A stretch of 64,000 nucleotides of DNA from Arachidicoccus sp. BS20 (GTDB taxonomy: Bacteria > Bacteroidota > Bacteroidia > Chitinophagales > Chitinophagaceae), in assembly GCF_001659705.1 (NCBI RefSeq), contig NZ_CP015971.1, forward strand, positions 3,351,029 through 3,415,028, read 5' to 3'. Below the pieces are notes generated by a model. The model saw only the letters and a program-made list of their open reading frames with translations, made no database searches and was not told the DNA's origin. A program made the translations under genes and the position numbers. Shown in pieces: positions 50,285-59,590 of this stretch. Numbering within the stretch: position 1 is the first letter of the stretch; each line of letters begins with the position of its first letter.

Positions 50285-51313
50285 TTACAAACTCAAACTT
50301 TTCAAATCCCTAATAAATTCATCCACCTTATCTTCATCAGTCGCCCAGGAAGTAATCAATCTTACGGCTGAAAAATTTGTATCTATTTCTTCCCAAATAT
50401 AAAACGAATATCGCTGCATTAATTTTTCAATCAGTTTGTTCGGTAATATCGGAAATGCCTGATTGGTCGAGGTTTCCGCCAAAAAAGAATAACCTTGTTC
50501 TTTCGCTGCGTTGATGATTTTCATACACAAATCATTCGCTCTTTTTGCCAGGGAAAAATACAAATCGTCTTTGAACAATTCCAAAAACTGGATGCCCAGC
50601 ACTCTTCCTTTGGACAACAATGCGCCTTTTTGTTTTACCATGTAATCAAAGTCCGTTGCAAGTTCGGATGTGTTGAAAACAATTGCTTCGCCGAGCAACG
50701 CGCCGTTCTTCGTGCCGCCGATATAGAACACATTTGTCAATGCAGCAATGTCTGAGAATGTCAAATCATTATCGTACGCCGTTAAAGCATTGCCGAGCCT
50801 TGCGCCGTCCATGAACAAATACAAATTGTTGGATTTGCAAAATTCAAATAGTGCCGACAGTTCGTTTTTGCTGTAAATCGTTCCTAATTCCGTAGCGTTG
50901 GAAATGTACACCAGCTTAGGTTTTACCGTGTTGGGCGAATTGTATTCTTTTAGGATGTTCGCGATTTCTTCCGTTTTTATTTTTCCGTCTTTCGTAGGAA
51001 TAGGAATTATTTTGTGTCCCGAAGATTCGATGGCGCCTGCTTCGTTGGTAAAAATATGTCCCGTGTCTGCGCTTATTACGGCTTCGTGCGGGCGAAGCAA
51101 TGCTGCAATAACGATAAAATTAGTTTGTGTGCCGCCGGACACAAAATATATTTTCGCATCATCGTTATTCAGCTTTTGTTTCAGTATGTTTTTTGCTTCC
51201 GTTGAATAATCATCTTCTCCGTAACCTGCCTGTTGAACAAGGTTTGTTTCTATTAATTTGTTGAGAATATTTGGATGCGCTCCTTCGGAATAATCGTTTT
51301 TAAAGCTGTACAT
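50285..51313 (-). CDS. Low-specificity threonine aldolase-like PLP enzyme
   Basis: 342 residues, fold type I PLP enzyme of the beta-eliminating lyase/threonine aldolase family. The N-terminal FKNDYSEGAHPNILNKLIET, AVISADTGHIFTNEAGAIES, LYLFMDGARLGNAL and the PLP-lysine motif YIGGTKNGALLGEA are typical. Catalyses reversible cleavage of beta-hydroxy amino acids to glycine and an aldehyde; the natural substrate here is not known. Lies outside the cassette array; the integrase-side repeat ends next to its stop codon. Confidence 0.87.
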   Translation of the reverse strand: MYSFKNDYSEGAHPNILNKLIETNLVQQAGYGEDDYSTEAKNILKQKLNNDDAKIYFVSGGTQTNFIVIAALLRPHEAVISADTGHIFTNEAGAIESSGHKIIPIPTKDGKIKTEEIANILKEYNSPNTVKPKLVYISNATELGTIYSKNELSALFEFCKSNNLYLFMDGARLGNALTAYDNDLTFSDIAALTNVFYIGGTKNGALLGEAIVFNTSELATDFDYMVKQKGALLSKGRVLGIQFLELFKDDLYFSLAKRANDLCMKIINAAKEQGYSFLAETSTNQAFPILPNKLIEKLMQRYSFYIWEEIDTNFSAVRLITSWATDEDKVDEFIRDLKSLSL

Positions 51314-51385
51314 ATTATTGGGTTGAGTAGCAGATATCTTGCTTCAAATATACTCAATAGTTGATTGTGTTTTATTGAAAAAATG

Positions 51386-51417
51386 TTTGAATGTTTCACA
51401 ATTCAATATTATCTTTA
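51386..51417 (+). promoter_or_regulatory. Possible promoter of the fucosidase gene
   Basis: TTTG at 51386-51389, 20-nt spacer, TATCTTTA at 51410-51417, one base away from TAnnTTTG, 20 bp upstream of the ATG at 51438. Confidence 0.45.
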
Positions 51418-51437
51418 AAATCTTATCGTTCAATGTT

Positions 51438-52874
51438 ATGAAAAAATATTTTCTTCTTTTATCTTCTGTAATACTGATAAACACTGCATTTGCGCAGCAA
51501 CACAAAAAATCCAAAACGTATGAGTATCCGACCGACCCGCTGGTTTTGAAGAAACTGCACCATTGGCAAAAAGAAAAATTCGGTTTGCTGATGCATTGGG
51601 GAACTTACAGCGAATGGGGTATTGTGGAAAGTTGGAGCATTTGTCCCGAAGATGAAGGCTGGACACAACGCAAAGGTCCGTATGCCGATAATTATTTTGA
51701 TTATGTAAAGGCTTATGAAAATTTGCAAACGACTTTCAATCCCATAAAATTTAATCCGGACAAATGGGCGACTGCTGCTAAAGATGCAGGCATGAAATAC
51801 GTGGTGTTTACAACGAAACATCACGATGGTTTTTGTATGTTCGACACGCATCAGACCGATTACAAAGTTACTTCGTCCAAAACGCCTTTTTCGTCCAATC
51901 CGAAAGCGAACATTGCGAAAGAAGTATTTAAGAGTTTTCGGAAAGACAGCTTTATGATTGGCGCCTATTTTTCCAAGCCCGATTGGCACAGCCAAGATTA
52001 TTGGTGGCCGTATTTTCCGCCGAAAGACCGAAACGTGAATTACGACCCTGCCAAATATCCGCAACGGTGGAACGATTTTAAAAACTTTGTTTATAATCAA
52101 ATAAATGAACTGACAACCGGGTACGGTTCCGTGGATATTTTGTGGTTGGACGGCGGCTGGGTTCGTCCGCTGGCAAGCGTTGATAAAAACGTGGATTGGC
52201 AAAAAGGTATTCGTTACAATCAGGATATTGATATGCCGCGCATTGCTGCGATGGCGCGTAAAAACCAACCCGGAATTTTGATTGTGGACAGAACCGTTCC
52301 GGGCAAATACGAGAATTATCAAACGCCGGAACAAACTGTTCCGGACGAGCCTTTGAACAATCCCTGGGAAAGCTGCATTACGCTGGGAAACTCGTGGAGC
52401 TATGTGCCGAACGACCATTATAAAACGGCAAATTATGTGGTGCATTTGTTGATTAAAATAGTTTCGCGCGGCGGCAATTTATTGTTGAATATCGGACCTT
52501 CGCCCGAAGGCGATTGGAGCGATACGGCGTACAGTCGGTTAAAAGATATTGGCGCGTGGATGCACGTTTACGGCGATGCGGTTTATGATTCCAAACCTTT
52601 GGCGCCTTACGAAGAAAACAATATTGTTTACACGCAATCGGAAGACGGAAAAGCAAAATACATTTTCATTCTTTCCGATGAAAAAAATGATGTAGTAACA
52701 TTGCCGCAGACGCTGCATTTGCCCGAAGGGTTTACATCGAAACAAAACAAAATTTCCATTTTAGGAACAAAAGAAAAACTGAAATGGAATGCAGCAACGA
52801 ATGAAATAGTTTTCCCGAAAAAATCGTCGAAAAATATTTTTAGCAAATATGCAGTGGTGTTGAAAGTGGAATAG
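51438..52874 (+). CDS. Alpha-L-fucosidase, glycoside hydrolase family 29
   Basis: 478 residues with start at 51438 giving the signal peptide MKKYFLLLSSVILINTAFAQ; the longer frame lacks a signal. GH29 features: KFGLLMHWGTYSEWGIVESW, YVVFTTKHHDGFCMFDT, and the nucleophile Asp in VDILWLDGGWVR. Secreted exo-enzyme that releases terminal L-fucose. It stands alone, 65 bp before tsaD, and is probably part of the broad glycan-degrading capacity seen further right. Confidence 0.93.
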   Translation: MKKYFLLLSSVILINTAFAQQHKKSKTYEYPTDPLVLKKLHHWQKEKFGLLMHWGTYSEWGIVESWSICPEDEGWTQRKGPYADNYFDYVKAYENLQTTFNPIKFNPDKWATAAKDAGMKYVVFTTKHHDGFCMFDTHQTDYKVTSSKTPFSSNPKANIAKEVFKSFRKDSFMIGAYFSKPDWHSQDYWWPYFPPKDRNVNYDPAKYPQRWNDFKNFVYNQINELTTGYGSVDILWLDGGWVRPLASVDKNVDWQKGIRYNQDIDMPRIAAMARKNQPGILIVDRTVPGKYENYQTPEQTVPDEPLNNPWESCITLGNSWSYVPNDHYKTANYVVHLLIKIVSRGGNLLLNIGPSPEGDWSDTAYSRLKDIGAWMHVYGDAVYDSKPLAPYEENNIVYTQSEDGKAKYIFILSDEKNDVVTLPQTLHLPEGFTSKQNKISILGTKEKLKWNAATNEIVFPKKSSKNIFSKYAVVLKVE

Positions 52875-52920
52875 ATGTGTGGCAATCTATTTCGCGGACT
52901 CACACCTCGCGATTAATATT

Positions 52921-52928
52921 TATCTTTG
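52921..52928 (+). promoter_or_regulatory. Possible tsaD promoter (-7 element)
   Basis: TATCTTTG, a full TAnnTTTG match, 12 bp before the tsaD ATG. No good TTG at the -33 position. Confidence 0.45.
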
Positions 52929-52939
52929 CCCACTTAATT

Positions 52940-53959
52940 ATGCAACAATCGGCTAAGAATATTACTTTATTGGCGATAGAAAGTTCCTGCGATGAAACCA
53001 GCGCGTCGGTTTGTAGAAACGGAGAAATATTGTCAAACATTATTGCTACGCAGAAAATTCACGAGCAATACGGCGGTGTGGTGCCGGAACTTGCCGGTCG
53101 CGCGCATTTGCAAAATATTGTGCCTGTGGTTACAACTGCTTTGAAAGAAGCAAATTGTTCCCGGGAAGAATTGGATGCAATTGCTTTTACACAGGCACCC
53201 GGGTTAATCGGGAGCCTTTTGGTAGGCGCACAGTTTGCCAAATCGCTGGCTTTGGCTTTGGAGAAACCTTTGATTGGTGTACATCATATGCAGGCGCATG
53301 TAATGGCGAACCTGATTGCGGAAAATAAACCTGCATTTCCCTTTTTATGTTTGACGGTAAGCGGCGGGCATACGCAAATTGTACTGGCGCATTCGCCTTT
53401 GCAATTGGAAGTTATTGGCGAAACCATTGATGATGCCGCCGGAGAAGCATTTGACAAAACGGCAAAATTGTTGGGTTTGAAATATCCGGGTGGTCCGTTA
53501 ATTGATAAATATGCAAAGCTTGGAAACCCGAATGCATTCAAATTTGCAGAGCCGCAAATTCCCGAACTGAATTTCAGCTTCAGCGGACTAAAAACTTCGG
53601 TATTGTATTTTTTGCAAAAGCAAGTCCGGGAAAATCCAAATTTTATTGAAGAAAATCTAAATGATTTATGCGCCTCTGTTCAGCGGACTATTATTCGTAT
53701 TTTAATGAAGAAATTGAAAAAAGCTGTTGTACAAACCGGTGTGAAGCAAGTGTGCATTGCGGGCGGTGTAAGTGCCAATAGCGGATTACGGATGGCTTTG
53801 ACAGAATATGGTTTGCAAAATAATATCAAAACATTTATTCCCGATTTCCAATATTGCGTGGACAATGCTGCAATGATTGCCATGACGGCTTATCATAAAT
53901 ATCAAAACAACGAGTTTACTTCGTTAGACGCAAGTCCCAGCGCGAGAGCGGAGTGGTAG
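52940..53959 (+). CDS. tsaD: tRNA N6-adenosine threonylcarbamoyltransferase TsaD
   Basis: 339 residues from the ATG at 52940; the extension to 52877 crosses a promoter-like element. LAIESSCDETSASVCRNGEI, the metal-binding HHMQAHV (residues near 113-117), SGGHTQIVL, and the C-terminal CIAGGVSANSGLRMAL and FCVDN-like YCVDNAAMIAM are diagnostic. Transfers threonylcarbamoyl to A37 of ANN-reading tRNAs with TsaB/TsaE. Confidence 0.96.
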   Translation: MQQSAKNITLLAIESSCDETSASVCRNGEILSNIIATQKIHEQYGGVVPELAGRAHLQNIVPVVTTALKEANCSREELDAIAFTQAPGLIGSLLVGAQFAKSLALALEKPLIGVHHMQAHVMANLIAENKPAFPFLCLTVSGGHTQIVLAHSPLQLEVIGETIDDAAGEAFDKTAKLLGLKYPGGPLIDKYAKLGNPNAFKFAEPQIPELNFSFSGLKTSVLYFLQKQVRENPNFIEENLNDLCASVQRTIIRILMKKLKKAVVQTGVKQVCIAGGVSANSGLRMALTEYGLQNNIKTFIPDFQYCVDNAAMIAMTAYHKYQNNEFTSLDASPSARAEW

Positions 53960-54036
53960 TGCAGAAAATGTTTGAGTATAGCGTATAGTCTTTGTCTAAG
54001 ACCAATTCTCTCTTTCGGTTTTCCCTTACTTTGCAA

Positions 54037-54044
54037 TACCTTTG
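54037..54044 (+). promoter_or_regulatory. metG promoter (-7 element)
   Basis: TACCTTTG, identical to the element of the S10 operon promoter, 19 bp before the metG ATG. The -33 region is TTTCGG, a partial match. Confidence 0.6.
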
Positions 54045-54063
54045 TCCACCTAATTTTATACAA

Positions 54064-56178
54064 ATGAGTTCAGCGAAAAGATACATGATTACGGCAGCAT
54101 TGCCTTATGCCAACGGTTTGAAACACATCGGGCATTTGGCTGGCGCATATTTACCGGCAGATATTTTTGTACGTTATTTAAAAGCGCAAGGCAAAGACGT
54201 AGTATTTGTTTGCGGCAGCGACGAGCACGGAACAGCCATTCCCATTCAGGCAAAAAAAGAAGGTACAACGCCGCAGGCGATTATCGATAAATATCATCCA
54301 ATCATCAAACAAAACTTTGAAGATTTAAGTATTCAGTTTGATATTTATCATCGCACGTCGTCGCCGCTGCATCACAAAACGGCGCAGGAATTTTTTACCA
54401 AGTTGAATGATAATGGCGACTTGGAAATAAAAGAATCGGAACAGTTTTACGACGAAGAAGCGCAAACATTTCTCGCCGACAGATATATCAAAGGAACTTG
54501 TCCCAATTGCGGATTCGATGGCGCTTACGGCGACCAGTGCGAAAAATGTGGCACAAGTTTAAGTCCCGAAATGTTGATTAATCCTGTAAGCACATTAAGC
54601 GGAAAAGCGCCCGTAAAACGTTTAACGAAACATTGGTACTTGCCTTTGGACAGACATGAAGAATGGCTGCGCAAATGGATTCTCGAAGACCATAAAAACG
54701 ATTGGAAAACCAATGTGCTCGGTCAGTGCAAAAGCTGGCTGGACGGCGGTTTGCAGCCGCGCGCTGTTACAAGAGATTTGGATTGGGGTATCCGCGTTCC
54801 CATCGCCGGCGCAGAGTCTAAAGTCTTGTATGTATGGTTCGATGCGCCGATTGGATATATAAGCGCGACGAAACAATTTTGTCTTGATAATAATCTCGAT
54901 TACAATGTTCTCTGGGGCGATAAAGACACGAAGCTCATTCATTTTATCGGGAAGGATAATATCGTTTTTCACTGTATTATTTTTCCCGTGATGCTGAAGT
55001 TGCACGGCAATATTTTGCCTGACAATGTACCTGCCAACGAGTTCGTCAATCTTGAAGGCGACAAGATGAGTACAAGCCGAAACTGGAAACTCGAAATGCA
55101 GGATTATATTGATGATTTCATCAAGAAAGAAAACGGCGGACCGCAAATGGCAGACGTGCTGCGTTATTATCTCACAACAATTCTTCCCGAAAACAAAGAC
55201 AGTGAATTTACGTGGAAAGGTTTTCAGGATGCGAACAATAGCGAACTCGTAAGCATCTTCGGCAATTTTGTAAACAGAAGTTTTGTGCTGATGCATAAAC
55301 TCTGCAACGGCAAAGTGCCGCCGTTGCACGCTGCACTGTTGGATGAAAAAGATGAAACGTTAATTGCAGATATTGAAAATACAAAAATTGCGATCGAAAA
55401 AAATCTTGAAAACTATAAATTTCGTGATGCACTTTTTGAAGTGATTGACCTTGCGCGCAAAGGCAATAAATATATGCAGGAAAAAGAGCCTTGGATTGTT
55501 GCAAAGACTTTGGAAGAAAATCCGCAGAACCAGCAATTGATTGATAATTGTCTGCATTTGTGTTTACAACTTTGTGCCAATCTTGCCATTTTCATCAATC
55601 CGTTTTTACCGAATACCGCACGTAAATTGTGCAGGATGATGAAAGTGGTGGATAAAATGCTGGAATGGAAAAACGGTGGAAGAATCAAATTATTAAGTGT
55701 TGGCTATTCGCTTAACCCGCCTGAATTGTTGTTTAGAAAAATAGAAGACGAAGAAATTAGTTATCAAATAGAAAAACTAAAAGCAGGTTTGGTAAAAGCA
55801 GATGCAGCAAGTGTTTCAATAGAAGCGAAACCGGAAGTTGCAAACCGGAAAGCACAAATTCAGTTCGATGATTTTGCAAAAATCGATTTGCGTGTAGGTA
55901 CGATTATCGAAGCAGAAAAAATTCCGAAGGCTGACAAATTATTGAAGCTGCAAATCGATATGGGCGACGAAGTGCGCACTATTTGTTCCGGCATAGCTAT
56001 GCACTTTTCCCCTGAAGAAATTGTGGGTAAACAGGTAACGGTTGTGGCAAATCTTGCGCCTCGTAAAATGCGCGGCATCGAAAGCAACGGCATGATTTTA
56101 ATGGCGGAAAATACAGAAGGGAAATTGGTTTTTGTAAATCCTGATAATAAAGTTGAAAATGGGAGTGGTGTAAGTTAA
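54064..56178 (+). CDS. metG: Methionyl-tRNA synthetase
   Basis: 704 residues from the ATG at 54064. The class I HIGH-type motif is HIGH in LKHIGHLAGAYLPA, the zinc-knuckle cysteines are in CPNCGFDGAYGDQCEKCG, and the KMSKS-type loop is DKMSTSRNW. The C-terminal tRNA-binding (EMAP/Trbp111-like) domain begins near residue 595 (FDDFAKIDLRVGTIIEAEKI). All as expected for the dimeric bacterial enzyme. Confidence 0.97.
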   Translation: MSSAKRYMITAALPYANGLKHIGHLAGAYLPADIFVRYLKAQGKDVVFVCGSDEHGTAIPIQAKKEGTTPQAIIDKYHPIIKQNFEDLSIQFDIYHRTSSPLHHKTAQEFFTKLNDNGDLEIKESEQFYDEEAQTFLADRYIKGTCPNCGFDGAYGDQCEKCGTSLSPEMLINPVSTLSGKAPVKRLTKHWYLPLDRHEEWLRKWILEDHKNDWKTNVLGQCKSWLDGGLQPRAVTRDLDWGIRVPIAGAESKVLYVWFDAPIGYISATKQFCLDNNLDYNVLWGDKDTKLIHFIGKDNIVFHCIIFPVMLKLHGNILPDNVPANEFVNLEGDKMSTSRNWKLEMQDYIDDFIKKENGGPQMADVLRYYLTTILPENKDSEFTWKGFQDANNSELVSIFGNFVNRSFVLMHKLCNGKVPPLHAALLDEKDETLIADIENTKIAIEKNLENYKFRDALFEVIDLARKGNKYMQEKEPWIVAKTLEENPQNQQLIDNCLHLCLQLCANLAIFINPFLPNTARKLCRMMKVVDKMLEWKNGGRIKLLSVGYSLNPPELLFRKIEDEEISYQIEKLKAGLVKADAASVSIEAKPEVANRKAQIQFDDFAKIDLRVGTIIEAEKIPKADKLLKLQIDMGDEVRTICSGIAMHFSPEEIVGKQVTVVANLAPRKMRGIESNGMILMAENTEGKLVFVNPDNKVENGSGVS

Positions 56179-56202
56179 AAAGCCGGGACTTTCTTTTGAA
56201 CG

Positions 56203-56233
56203 GCTGTACAATGATGTTGTGCAGCTGTTTTAT
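56203..56233 (+). terminator. Intrinsic terminator of metG
   Basis: Nine-bp stem (56203-56211 and 56217-56225, one G-U) with a 5-nt loop followed by a T-rich run. Confidence 0.75.
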
Positions 56234-56364
56234 TTTATATTATTTATTGTATTCATTCAATCCAAATTTTGAACAGATTGTTATTGTTAAGAACTATTTG
56301 TTAATTATTTGTTTTCTTTGTTTCAGCATTGTTTGTAATCTTAAACAATAAATTCAGAAAACTA

Positions 56365-59300
56365 ATGTTGACCATTTTTTTACGTCTCAATCTTCTTTTC
56401 GGGTTGGTTTTTCCGGTTAATAGTGTTCAGACGCACACCGATACTTCGACTGTTCCGTACTCTTTTAATCATCTTTTTTCCAAGACAGATACGGCTTCGA
56501 TTCCTGAGGAAATTGAAGACCCGGAATGCATCGGTATCAATAAAGAACCGGCGCACGCAATTTTGATGCCTTACGGTTCGATGTCTGAAGCTTTAAATGC
56601 CGATAGGTTTGCTTCCTCTTTCTGCAAGAGTCTGGACGGCAACTGGAAATTCAATTATGTAGATTGGCCCCAGAAACGCCCGGTTGATTTTTACAAACCA
56701 GATTACGATGTTTCCCATTGGGCTGATATAAATGTTCCGTCCAACTGGCAGGTGGAAGGATACGGAACGCCCAATTACAGCAACTATACTTATATTTTTC
56801 AAAAAGATTTTCCTCATGTAATGAGTACACCGCCGGTAAGTTATACTACTTACGAGCAACGCAATCCGGTCGGCAGCTACCGCAGAGATTTTGAACTGCC
56901 TGCATCGTGGCAGGGGCGGAGAATATTTGTAACTTTTGATGGTGTGGATGCGGGTTTTTTCTTATGGATTAATGGTCATAAAGTAGGTTATAGTGTGAAC
57001 AGCCGTAATGCTGCCGAATTTGATATTACAAAATATGTGAAACCGGGAAAAAATATAATTGCCGCCGAAGTATATCGCTTTACCGTGGGTAGTTATCTGG
57101 AAGACCAGGATATGTGGCGCTTGAGTGGTATTTTCAGAAACGTAACGCTGTGGAGCAGCCCTGATGAACACATCCGGGATTTTTTTATTAAGACAGATTT
57201 GGATAACCAGTATAAAAATGCAACTGAAAAAATAAGTGTAAAAGTCAAAAACTACGGTAGTTCAGCTACTGCGCCGCAAACATTGAAAGCCGTTTTGTAT
57301 GATGAGCAAAAATCCGTAAAAGGCGCATCGGCAGAGACTTCCGTGCCCGCTTTGCAGCCGGGAGAAGAAGTGTTGGTCTCGGTAAATTTTCCCGTAAAAA
57401 ATCCTGAAAAATGGACGGCAGAAACGCCTGTGCTTTATACAACTGTTCTTACTTTGACGAATGGGAAAGGCAACAACACAGAAATTTTATCTTCACAAAC
57501 CGGCTTTAGGAAGATAGAAATCAAAGGCAGATTGTTTTTGGTAAACGGTGTGCCCATAAAACTGAAAGGTGTAAACAGGCACGAAAACTGGCCCGATGAC
57601 GGACACGCCATTACAAGAGAACAAATGATTAGAGATATTATTCTAATCAAACAAGCCAATTGCAATCATGTGCGCACCTGCCATTATTCCGATGACCCTT
57701 ACTGGTATGAACTATGCGATAAGTACGGAATTTATCTGGTAGCGGAAGCCAACCTCGAATGTCATGGCTCGTGGGATGAATTTAATGAAGACCCACGAAT
57801 TAAAGCTGCCATTATAGACAGAAATGTGGCAAATGTGGAAAGCTTTAAAAACCATCCTTCTGTAATCATCTGGTCTTTGGGAAATGAATGCGGCAGCGGT
57901 GGAAGCAATTTCAGGGCGGCTTTGCGAACTATAAAAACAATAGATTCTACACGCCCAACGCATTATCAGGGTTTTGGTATCGGAGATAATAATCCCGCAG
58001 ACATAGACAGTGAAATGTACACCGATGTAGATAATCTGGAAAAACATGCTAAGGATAAGACTTTAGTAAAACCTTTTTACCTGTGTGAATATGCGCATTC
58101 CATGTTCAATTCTATGGGGTCGGTGGATGAGTATAACGATTTATTCAACAAATATCCTGCATTGCTGGGCGGTGCAATATGGGAATGGCAAGACCAGGGA
58201 ATTTATAACAACCGCGACCCGAAACACCCGATAACCGCTTATGGCGGCGGCTTTGGCGAAGTTCCCAACGACCATTATTTTATTCATAAAGGCGTAGTAT
58301 TTTCCAACAGAAATCCGAAGCCGCAATATCCCGAATTAAAGCATGCATATCAATGGATAAGTATTGCTGCGAAAGATTTTGACAAGCAAATATTTACTAT
58401 CAGCAATCGTTATCAGTTTGCCAACTTGAACAATTTTTCTGCGAAATGGGAGCTAAGCGAAAATGGCAATGTAATTGCTTCCGGCGATTTTAAAACAGGA
58501 AATATTGCACCACAAAAGGAAAAAGATATTAAAATCCCTTATAAGCTGAAACCGCGTGCCGGCAGCGAATATTTTGTAAGAATAGCTTTTTACACAACCA
58601 AAGATTTGCTGTGGGCAAATAAAGGTTATGAAGTTGCATCGCAGCAAATATTGTTACCTGCATCTGCTCCGGAAACAAGAATAACGGACAATGGAGAAGA
58701 TATTACGGTAAATGATGCTTCGCAATTTATTACCGTTAAGGGCAGCAGATTCTTACTGGAATTTGATAAAACAAAAGGTACTTTTTCAAAGATGCTGGAA
58801 AATAATACGGAACTCTTGCAGGCAAATGGTGGTCCAATGCTGCATTTGTGGCGTGCACCGCATCAGATTGATGATATGTGGGCTTACAGGGATTGGATGA
58901 AATATGGTTTAAATTCATTGTCGTGGAAAGCAGAAAATGTCGCTTACAAAAAAGCAGCATCCAACTTAGTGGAAATATCTGTAGACCTGAGAGGCACAGG
59001 CAGAAATGGTTTTTGGGTGGAGCATCATGTAGCTTATACCATCAACGGCAAAGGTGTGATTAATGTTTCCAATGATGTTAAGTTCAGTAGTTCCGATATT
59101 GTGCTGGCGCACATAGGCGTAAGATATTTTTTAAATAAAAGCATGGATAGCGTACAATATTACGGCAGAGGTCCGATGGAAAATTACGCTGATAGAAAGC
59201 AAGGCTCAGATGTCGGAAATTATTACAGCAGCGTTGAAGAGCTAATGACACCTTACGAAAAACCGATGGAGTGCGGCAATCATGAAGATGTACGTACAGT

Positions 59301-59568
59301 CAGTTTGCTGGATGCGGGAGGCAATCAATTTTCCGTAATACACACAGATAGCCTGTTCCAGTTTTCCGCACTTCCGTACAGTGATGAGGAAATGGAAAAT
59401 GTTGAATACAGAATTGATTTGCCAAAGAGTAATCATACGGTTTTGTGCATTGAACATAAAACACTGGGTGTTGGTTCTAATGGTTGTGGTCCGCGTCCGT
59501 TGGAAAAATACAGAGTGTATTCCCGTCCCACATCGTTTAGCTATCAAATCCGGTTGCTTGACAAATAA
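56365..59568 (+). CDS. Beta-galactosidase-like enzyme, glycoside hydrolase family 2 (LacZ type)
   Basis: 1067 residues from the ATG at 56365 with a signal-like hydrophobic N-terminus (MLTIFLRLNLLFGLVF). Sugar-binding, immunoglobulin-like and TIM-barrel domains are followed by a C-terminal beta-galactosidase small-chain domain. The acid/base Glu is in WSLGNECGSGG, the nucleophile Glu in FYLCEYAHSMFNSMG, and GVNRHENWPDDGHAITRE is the family hallmark. First gene of a three-gene cluster with an unknown secreted protein and a rhamnosidase, presumably acting on a galactose/rhamnose-containing glycan. Confidence 0.93.
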   Translation: MLTIFLRLNLLFGLVFPVNSVQTHTDTSTVPYSFNHLFSKTDTASIPEEIEDPECIGINKEPAHAILMPYGSMSEALNADRFASSFCKSLDGNWKFNYVDWPQKRPVDFYKPDYDVSHWADINVPSNWQVEGYGTPNYSNYTYIFQKDFPHVMSTPPVSYTTYEQRNPVGSYRRDFELPASWQGRRIFVTFDGVDAGFFLWINGHKVGYSVNSRNAAEFDITKYVKPGKNIIAAEVYRFTVGSYLEDQDMWRLSGIFRNVTLWSSPDEHIRDFFIKTDLDNQYKNATEKISVKVKNYGSSATAPQTLKAVLYDEQKSVKGASAETSVPALQPGEEVLVSVNFPVKNPEKWTAETPVLYTTVLTLTNGKGNNTEILSSQTGFRKIEIKGRLFLVNGVPIKLKGVNRHENWPDDGHAITREQMIRDIILIKQANCNHVRTCHYSDDPYWYELCDKYGIYLVAEANLECHGSWDEFNEDPRIKAAIIDRNVANVESFKNHPSVIIWSLGNECGSGGSNFRAALRTIKTIDSTRPTHYQGFGIGDNNPADIDSEMYTDVDNLEKHAKDKTLVKPFYLCEYAHSMFNSMGSVDEYNDLFNKYPALLGGAIWEWQDQGIYNNRDPKHPITAYGGGFGEVPNDHYFIHKGVVFSNRNPKPQYPELKHAYQWISIAAKDFDKQIFTISNRYQFANLNNFSAKWELSENGNVIASGDFKTGNIAPQKEKDIKIPYKLKPRAGSEYFVRIAFYTTKDLLWANKGYEVASQQILLPASAPETRITDNGEDITVNDASQFITVKGSRFLLEFDKTKGTFSKMLENNTELLQANGGPMLHLWRAPHQIDDMWAYRDWMKYGLNSLSWKAENVAYKKAASNLVEISVDLRGTGRNGFWVEHHVAYTINGKGVINVSNDVKFSSSDIVLAHIGVRYFLNKSMDSVQYYGRGPMENYADRKQGSDVGNYYSSVEELMTPYEKPMECGNHEDVRTVSLLDAGGNQFSVIHTDSLFQFSALPYSDEEMENVEYRIDLPKSNHTVLCIEHKTLGVGSNGCGPRPLEKYRVYSRPTSFSYQIRLLDK

Positions 59569-59590
59569 TAAATACCCGAATATGTAAATT

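Noticed and set aside
51459..52445. 328-residue minus-strand ORF inside the fucosidase gene
   Set aside because: Shadow of the GH29 coding sequence; the translated product has no domain features.
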